This document shows positions 58,201-64,000 of a stretch of DNA of 64,000 nt, piece by piece. This DNA is from Piper betle (lineage: Eukaryota > Streptophyta > Magnoliopsida > Piperales > Piperaceae), in assembly GCA_033002965.1 (NCBI GenBank), contig JAURVB010000697.1, positions 62,001-126,000 on the forward strand, in the 5' to 3' direction. The translations under genes were made by a program, and so were the position numbers. The notes under the pieces are model-generated. The model was not told where the DNA came from. It saw only the letters and a list, made by a program, of their open reading frames with translations, and did no database searches. Each line of letters starts with the position of its first letter. Within the stretch, counting starts at the first letter, position 1.

Positions 58201-61200
58201 AGTTTTGAAAGGCCACCTTCTATCTGCTTGTTTGACAAGCACTTGCATATATCTGTTTTGCTACCCTTAGCGACTTCAAGCCTTGGTGATTGGAAAGCAA
58301 CAACTGCTGCTGTTGTTTTGTTGCTGTTTGTCATATTTTATCAGATTTGGATTTTGTTGCAGCAACATCAACTTGCCTGGGCGCCGCCATCTTCCATCTG
58401 TTTTTTGGAGAACAGTTCTGTTGCAAATGGCTTTATCTTGTGTTGCTTCAATCTGCCATCTCAAAGTCACACTTGTGTTGCTGCTGTGTTACCCTGCACT
58501 TCGCAGATTGGCGACGACACATCTTGGGTGTATTTCCCTATCAGGTCTGTTAGTCCATCCAAAGGTGACATCATTGTGCAGCATACTAATCTGATTTGTT
58601 CTACAAGGCGACATAAACCTGCTGTTAATTTGCAATATTACCTGCTGGTCGACATTGTTTCTTGCTTAAGGACAACTTAATTCAAGTATATACTAGCCGT
58701 TTGCTTCTTCTTGCAAGTTCTATCCAATCAAGATTTGTTTCCTGCTGGGCGACATCCACTATTGGTTTTGGCAAGACGTTTGGCCAATTTGGTGCAGCCA
58801 TATCAGTTAAGTGACATCAAGCTGGTCTTTTAACTCTCCATTAGTGGGTTTTTGCGGCTGCTATTGAAGTCTATTATCCTAGTACTCGCTGGTGGTTTTT
58901 TTCTACTTTGTTTTGAGATTTTGGGTGAGCAATGACCATTCAAGTAAAGGGTATATCATTGGCTGCAATTATTTCCTGTGTTTTGCATATAGCAACATTG
59001 CTGTTGGTTATTCCCTTTGGTGATTAATCTGCTAAAATTTGTTTATTGCTGCTAAGTAGTCCTTCTCAATTTGTTCATGGCTCCAAAACAATATGTTTAA
59101 TTATTACTTTGAGATGAATCATTCATATTGTGATAAGACTCAATCTTCTCGTCATCTACACTCTTACTTTGAAAGATGAGTTACACCATAGTAAGTTTGA
59201 GACTTCTATTTCTCAAACAATAGATGATCATATTAATCATATTTTGCAAGCATTTAGGGATGCTAATAGTCAACAAGAGAGTTATGAGACCTGGATGAAA
59301 ACTTATGATCAGTGTCTGTCAGAATTTAATGAACGTTTTGATAGATTTTATACAATGTGGTTTGCTAGTCCAAACTCATCAATTGGTGAGAATGAATGCA
59401 CCCCCGCTTGTTGCTGCCATGATGGCTACTCAAGTTCTTTTACATGTGACACCACAGACTCTTCATCGTCAAATTTTGCCCTAGTTTACTCTACTTGAAC
59501 AACAACCTCCACCGGCTCAAGTCCTTACAGATCTTGCCAAGTTGATGATAATCAGTATAAGACTATTATTGAAAATTCAATTGAAGATACTTCTGGTTTG
59601 TGTTCTGCAGATGAGATTGTGGAAACTCAAGTGTTCGCCAATTATTCTCATCCTAGTTCTCTTAAATTTGATGCACTTGAATGTACAAATATTACAATTG
59701 AAGAGTCACAAGAGAAAATTCTTTTTTGTTACAAACGAGCTTGAAAAATCTTCATCCTCATTGCTTGAAGATATTAAAGTTTCACTTATACCCTATTTAT
59801 TAATTGAAGTGTCATATGAGGAACCATATTATCGAGATGTTATGCAAGATCACTCGAAGCTTTTGATTTAAAAATTGATTTGTCAAGTCTAGATTCAACA
59901 TTATTGGAGTGATTGTATAAATATTATATCTCTCAAGTGCTAGTTTACCATTAGCCAAAACATGAAGCTGCAAACTTAAGGATGAGTTCTTTTTCAGAAG
60001 GGGGGATTAGTGACGTATAATTCAACTCGTCATTGTACAATGCAAATATAAACATCTCATGGTCTTTCTTCAAAAGATTTTACAGATTGATTTTCTTTAA
60101 AACTCAAAGACAAGTTCTTTTCAACTAAGGGAGACTGATGACAAACAGTTTTTATTTAGTTCTTAGTTATATTAGAATTAAAGTTCCTTAAGCTAAGTTT
60201 GAGTTAGTTTAATTTTAATCCCAATTTATGTATTATTAAGCAGGAGTATTTTCGCCCAATTTTATCTAGTATAATTAATAGACGTCATTAGTGGGGCTAT
60301 ATCAGTCATTAGGATTTGTTTTAATTAAGTTATGCTACATATATATGAAGGATGGCATGTATGAGTTTATTATTATCATTCTGTTGAATAAAATATTTGT
60401 TTTGCTTTTACCTGCGCTTCTTCTTCCTTATTGTGCTTCAAAGCTTCCTCAAGCTTGGGTATTAAAGGTGTATACAGTTCGTCATTGAAGCCTATAGATC
60501 TAGTTATCGGATTCCTAACACAGGTATACATCAATATCCCTCTCCTAACAGTATCTTACAGTTTAAAGGATAACCATAGTCAATATGGTTCAGAAGAGTG
60601 GAGAATAAACCCCCTTGCAGCAGGTAAGGGCCTCTAAATGTCACAAGCATAGGCTGAGATCAACCATTAACCAAACAAAGACCATCTTTAACATTAACAT
60701 TGGAACTAAAGATAATAATTACTAATACACAGCCCCAAGCTCGTCACCTTTAAGTATTTTTTGAGACTTAAAATAGCATTAATTAGGTTGTTGGCTGCTA
60801 CTAAGAACGCTAATTGAAAAAATAGGCTTCTGAAGTAAAACAGGGCACTAATTTATCACTTCTTTTAATGTTGACGCTTGCTCCAGCAGATTGGTTTCAG
60901 GGTTTGAGTTAGATATTTTCTTAGTCCTGCATTTTTATTTGCTCTATGTCCATTGATTCCCATGCTTGTATTGATCCGCATTTACACTACCAACTTGTCC
61001 ATGTTACTCCTGATCCTGTGTAGGAGTCAAGTGAACCCAGTCTTTGATGGGAGTAGTAAAATCTCTTGCTCACAACTCACAAGCAACACCTAGTTAGTAG
61101 CGTAAGCCAAGACAGTCAAACTAACCGTTAGAACACCTTGTCATCTTGGCATGCTCTACATCACTAGTTTAATAGAATTATGCAAATTCAAGGTAATGCA

Positions 61201-63898
61201 AGTATTTGCTAAAACAAAAACTAAGAAAACAAAGAAATGATTATAAGGTCCACTTCCATGAGCCAAAAAAGAAGCAGTGGCTTCAAAACCATCACAAACC
61301 TTAATAAATTATACAAACCTCAACAAGATGAAGATTAGAAGCACGGCTGAGAAGCACAAAAGCAAATTCCCCAATTTGAGCCAAAGACATGCCAACCTAA
61401 AGATAAACAAAGACAGTCAAAATAATAGACTACTTTGCTAACCTACATTAAACACAGGACACAAAACCTTATTCTCACCAACACTGACGTCCTGTTTGTA
61501 TAGCCAAATCCCTTGACAACTATGGTGATCACAATTGTTTTCACAATGATCACCAGTATAACAGCTGCAAGTAAAATATCTACATGGTTCCATAGGAAAT
61601 GCACATGAATGAGCATTCCAATACTAGAAAGAAAAAGAGCTGCAAATAAATTGCGGATGGGCTCAACCTGCAAAGAGAACATACAGAATCATAAGATTTA
61701 AATTCAAGTTACTTTCCAGTCACCTCAATTCAAATACAACACATAATGTGCCAAAAAAATGGCTGAAAATTTTGTATCATCTTTGATGGAGCACATGCTC
61801 CCCACTTATGTAGTATTCTTGTAAACTCATGCAATGTGCACTCTCCCAATTCAAGTAGGAATTCTCATGTTGATGCTCAGCAAGAGGAAACCATTTATAA
61901 ACATTTTATAATCATCACGACGAAATCCTAAGAGACTAAAAGTGAACTCCACGAAGTTGGGAGTCCGACCATGACTACGAGAAGACCTATATATTTAAAT
62001 TAGATCTAGTTCAAATAGTTTAGCATAGTTTTTTTATTGCATTAATTCTATTATTGTTAGATGCTTATTTGATTAATAAAATCACTCATTAATGCTTACT
62101 AATGGATATTATTATCTATAACTAAATGTGCAATTTATTGGCCTGAGCCACGTTTTCATTATCAATAAAATTCAGTTTAGTGCTGAAAAGGTGCATTCTC
62201 TGTTGTAGCATTTATTTCTCTAATTTAATCTTTTATTTGATTACTACTGGTCTTCTAATGCTCTAGCTAAATTGTCAGTAACTAGAAGTACAAGCCATTC
62301 ACCCTGAAAGATTTGTTTGAATCAAGAAAACCCTAAAACATATGTTGACACAATCAAAGATCAGACAACATTGTCAACCCATTGTCCACATGTATATTGG
62401 TCTTTGATTTCCATTAATAAACAATTCTACACCATTGTATTAAGTAACATCTTCGTTTTTAAGTGTAATGACTTATAAGTGTCTCACTAAATTGGTTCAA
62501 TTTTTTTTTACTTCAACATGGCCAATATTGTAATTATACTTTATTTCACTCATGTCCAGACTGCAGATACATAAATTTAGCCATTAGAAAAGGAAAAAAA
62601 TAATCAAGCTAATGATCTCCTTGAACTCTGAAAAAATAAATAATGAAAACAACTATCCAATCCAACTTTAACGCATCTTATTTCTTTGTTACAAAAGTTT
62701 AAACCATAATGCCGATTCAATCCAGAAAAGTTTTGGAAGTAAGACCCCATCCATTGTGCTTTAATGAAAATTTTCCTATGTTTTCCGTCCCCTATCCATG
62801 AGAAGTCATACCACTAACAAAATTATACCAGCCAAACACATGTTCACTGCAAAATTACCGTCACACATGAAAATGCCAAAACATTGATAGATTCTCAACA
62901 AGACAAGTCAGGGTATACTATATTTAAAATAAAAAATAAACTTAAATTACAAGCATTACTTGCTCAAGAGTGTGCTGAGAAAGATCAGTTGTAGATATCA
63001 TCACTCCAGCAGCAAATGATCCCAACTCCAAGCTCAGACCCAACTTATCGCTACACTGAATTAATATTAAACACCAACTTTAGATGTAAAGGGTTACTAG
63101 TAAAACAGCAGTTAGTGTGGTCAATGTAAACTGAAGATTATTAACATGAAAAATTCAAGACAGGGAAAAGTGGAGGAAACAAAGTAATTAGGTTCAATGT
63201 TCCTAAAATTACATAATCAAAATGTATAAAACAGTAAAGAGTCATAATTATATAATTATTCATCATTTATGTCTCCCAGAAGCACAAAACAAACCTTCCT
63301 TAGAAATAAAAGGAGTATTCAAAACAAGAAACTTACTATAATTGACCAATACGAATCATGCAATTTTAAAGAGCAGCATCACCCAATACGTACCCATGCA
63401 ACAAGCAAACAAAATGCTACAGCAGCCAATTGATAGAGTTCATTGGTCTGCAAACAAAAATTACCATGTCCATAATGGCCAATTACAGTACTGTTATAAC
63501 TACGAACTGTCGTAGAGAACCGTAATTTTTTCATAAATTATAATAATAATAATAATAATAACAATAATAATATAATTAATTATAAACTAGTTGGCATGAT
63601 TGAATCAGGCTTATCTTGTGTAGAACATAGTCTACCTGTGAAGACAGAGTAATCATCAGCTTAAGAAACCAAGGTACACATGTACGAGACAGTATGGACA
63701 ATATGGCCAGAAATGTGCACAACAGCACCAGCCTGCAAGCAATTGGGAAAAAAGGTTAGAACATGAAATGAGAACTAAAAATTATACAATTAAAAAAATT
63801 GTTACTTACGACTTGGTCATCGATATGACTCCATGCAAAATACCAGAAGTTCCACCGAGAACCGGTAGAAGTGCAAACAATAACCCCACAGCACAATC
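55244..63898 (-). CDS. KEA: KEA4/5/6-type K+/H+ antiporter, 3' part (partial)
   Basis: Nine exons join in phase on the minus strand: 63810-63898, 63636-63732, 63394-63447, 62960-63055, 61479-61667, 61319-61396, 57205-57249, 55508-55600 and 55244-55324, ending in TAA. They give 273 aa of a CPA2 cation/proton antiporter. The first residue is the Asp of the QD ion-binding motif (DCAVGLLFALLPVLGGTSG). Then come several membrane spans, including ELGSFAAGVMISTTDLSQHT, LFAALFLSSIGMLIHVHFLW and the conserved VGMSLAQIGEFAFVLLSRAS. The tail reads SDSAKRIALMVQGSHDS. This wording is that of the KEA4-KEA6 group, which exchanges K+ and H+ in endomembranes to set lumen pH. The N-terminal half lies beyond the right edge. 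Nothing seen is broken. Introns of 4.1 kb and 1.6 kb carry transposons. Confidence 0.9.
56496..57153. mobile_element. hAT-like MITE in a KEA intron (658 bp)
   Basis: The left end is tagggctgagcacggtttgg. The right end read on the minus strand is tagggcttatcatttggttg, then ggtttggttaaaacc. The 12-base flank ttcagtccaaga on the left recurs as ttcagaccaaga one base beyond the right end. The ends and the repeated ggtttggtt/aaccgaac words are typical of hAT MITEs. No coding sequence is present. It sits between the KEA exons at 55508-55600 and 57205-57249. Confidence 0.6.
57650..60300 (+). mobile_element. Non-autonomous LTR retrotransposon remnant in a KEA intron
   Basis: The 4.1-kb KEA intron contains a plus-strand element. 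About 1 kb of leader at 58.1-59.1 kb is rich in gcgacatc, ttgctgc and ggtgacatc words. A gag-like frame follows at 59130-59750, broken by one stop at 59497-59499. Then come two gypsy-type polypurine contexts, aaggatgagttctttttcag with aggggggatt near 59980, and agacaagttcttttcaacta with agggaga near 60110. No protease or polymerase is present. LTR borders are not resolved. The gag-like frame resembles that at 43.4 kb. Confidence 0.45.
59130..59750 (+). pseudogene. gag-like open frame with one stop, unknown protein
   Basis: The first 122 codons contain SISQTIDDHINHILQAFRD and NSQQESYETWMKTYDQCLSE, a helical, charged, gag-like composition. After the TGA at 59497-59499 the same frame stays open for about 80 more codons (SADEIVETQVFANYSHPSSL, ITIEESQEKILF). 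Keeping the composition across the stop suggests a recently broken coding sequence. I do not recognise the family. The ILQ-x-x-RD-x-NS-x-Q motif is shared with 43364-43555. Confidence 0.45.
61740..62950. other. KEA intron, nothing else recognised
   Basis: AT-rich sequence between the KEA exons at 61479-61667 and 62960-63055. I see no inserted element with clear ends. Confidence 0.45.
63540..63575. repeat. (AAT)n microsatellite in a KEA intron
   Basis: Trinucleotide taa/aat repeats with one interruption, between the exons at 63394-63447 and 63636-63732. Confidence 0.85.
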
Positions 63899-64000
63899 CT
63901 GACAATTAGAAATCAATCATACAAGAATAGTGTTGTTAACCATAGTTCAAGGGCATTTTACAACTACATAACACATAATTTTCCTATCGGCAAATAGGAA

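Noticed and set aside
58138..58680. 180-codon plus-strand open frame inside the KEA intron
   Set aside because: It lies in the patterned leader of a retroelement, overlaps open frames in all other frames, and has no known domain.

Overview
The window is nuclear DNA of a flowering plant, most likely a eudicot. It is AT-rich, its genes are split by many GT-AG introns, and most of it is transposon debris (Athila-like and Tork/Tnt1-like LTR retrotransposons, hAT- and Mutator-like MITEs, TRIM-like LTRs). I could not name the species. There is no operon, CRISPR array, rRNA gene or convincing tRNA gene.

Layout. 1-4 kb: 5' half of a decayed Athila-like Ty3/gypsy element, minus strand, with a tRNA-Asp-type primer site. 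4-10.3 kb: low-complexity ATAA repeats and a probable long-LTR region with a TATA box and a pyrimidine-rich leader. 10.7-16.1 kb: a whole but frameshifted Ty1/copia element with both LTRs. 16-20.3 kb: AT-rich, with two orphan exon-like segments. 21.4-23.1 kb: an intron-containing pseudogene of the chloroplast glutamyl-tRNA reductase-binding protein (GluBP/PGR7). 24-28 kb: TRIM-like LTR pieces, a GC-rich Mutator-like element and a hAT-like MITE. 28.2-29.5 kb: a small three-exon gene for a secreted peptide precursor that looks like the CIF (Casparian strip integrity factor) group. 30-34 kb: more MITEs, including a hAT MITE with a perfect 8-bp target duplication. 34.6-39.5 kb: a nine-exon DnaJ/DnaJ-X cochaperone gene. 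40-45.5 kb: Ty3 gag fragment, solo LTR and a non-autonomous LTR element. 46.6-52.1 kb: a Sec14-nodulin (SFH) phosphoinositide transfer protein gene with an apparent 1-nt deletion. 52.1-54 kb: GC-rich inverted-repeat element. 55.2-64 kb: the 3' half of a KEA4/5/6-type K+/H+ antiporter gene, its introns loaded with transposons and running off the right edge.

All recognised genes lie on the minus strand. They do not form a pathway: an endomembrane K+/H+ antiporter, a lipid-transfer protein, a J-domain cochaperone and a candidate peptide hormone. They are gene islands in transposon-rich DNA. Gene models were built by reading splice sites and checking that phases join. The DnaJ and KEA models join without any error. 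The SFH model has one clear break and one unresolved junction. I see no new multi-gene system; the most original items are the peptide gene, the decayed GluBP copy and several small transposon families with readable ends.
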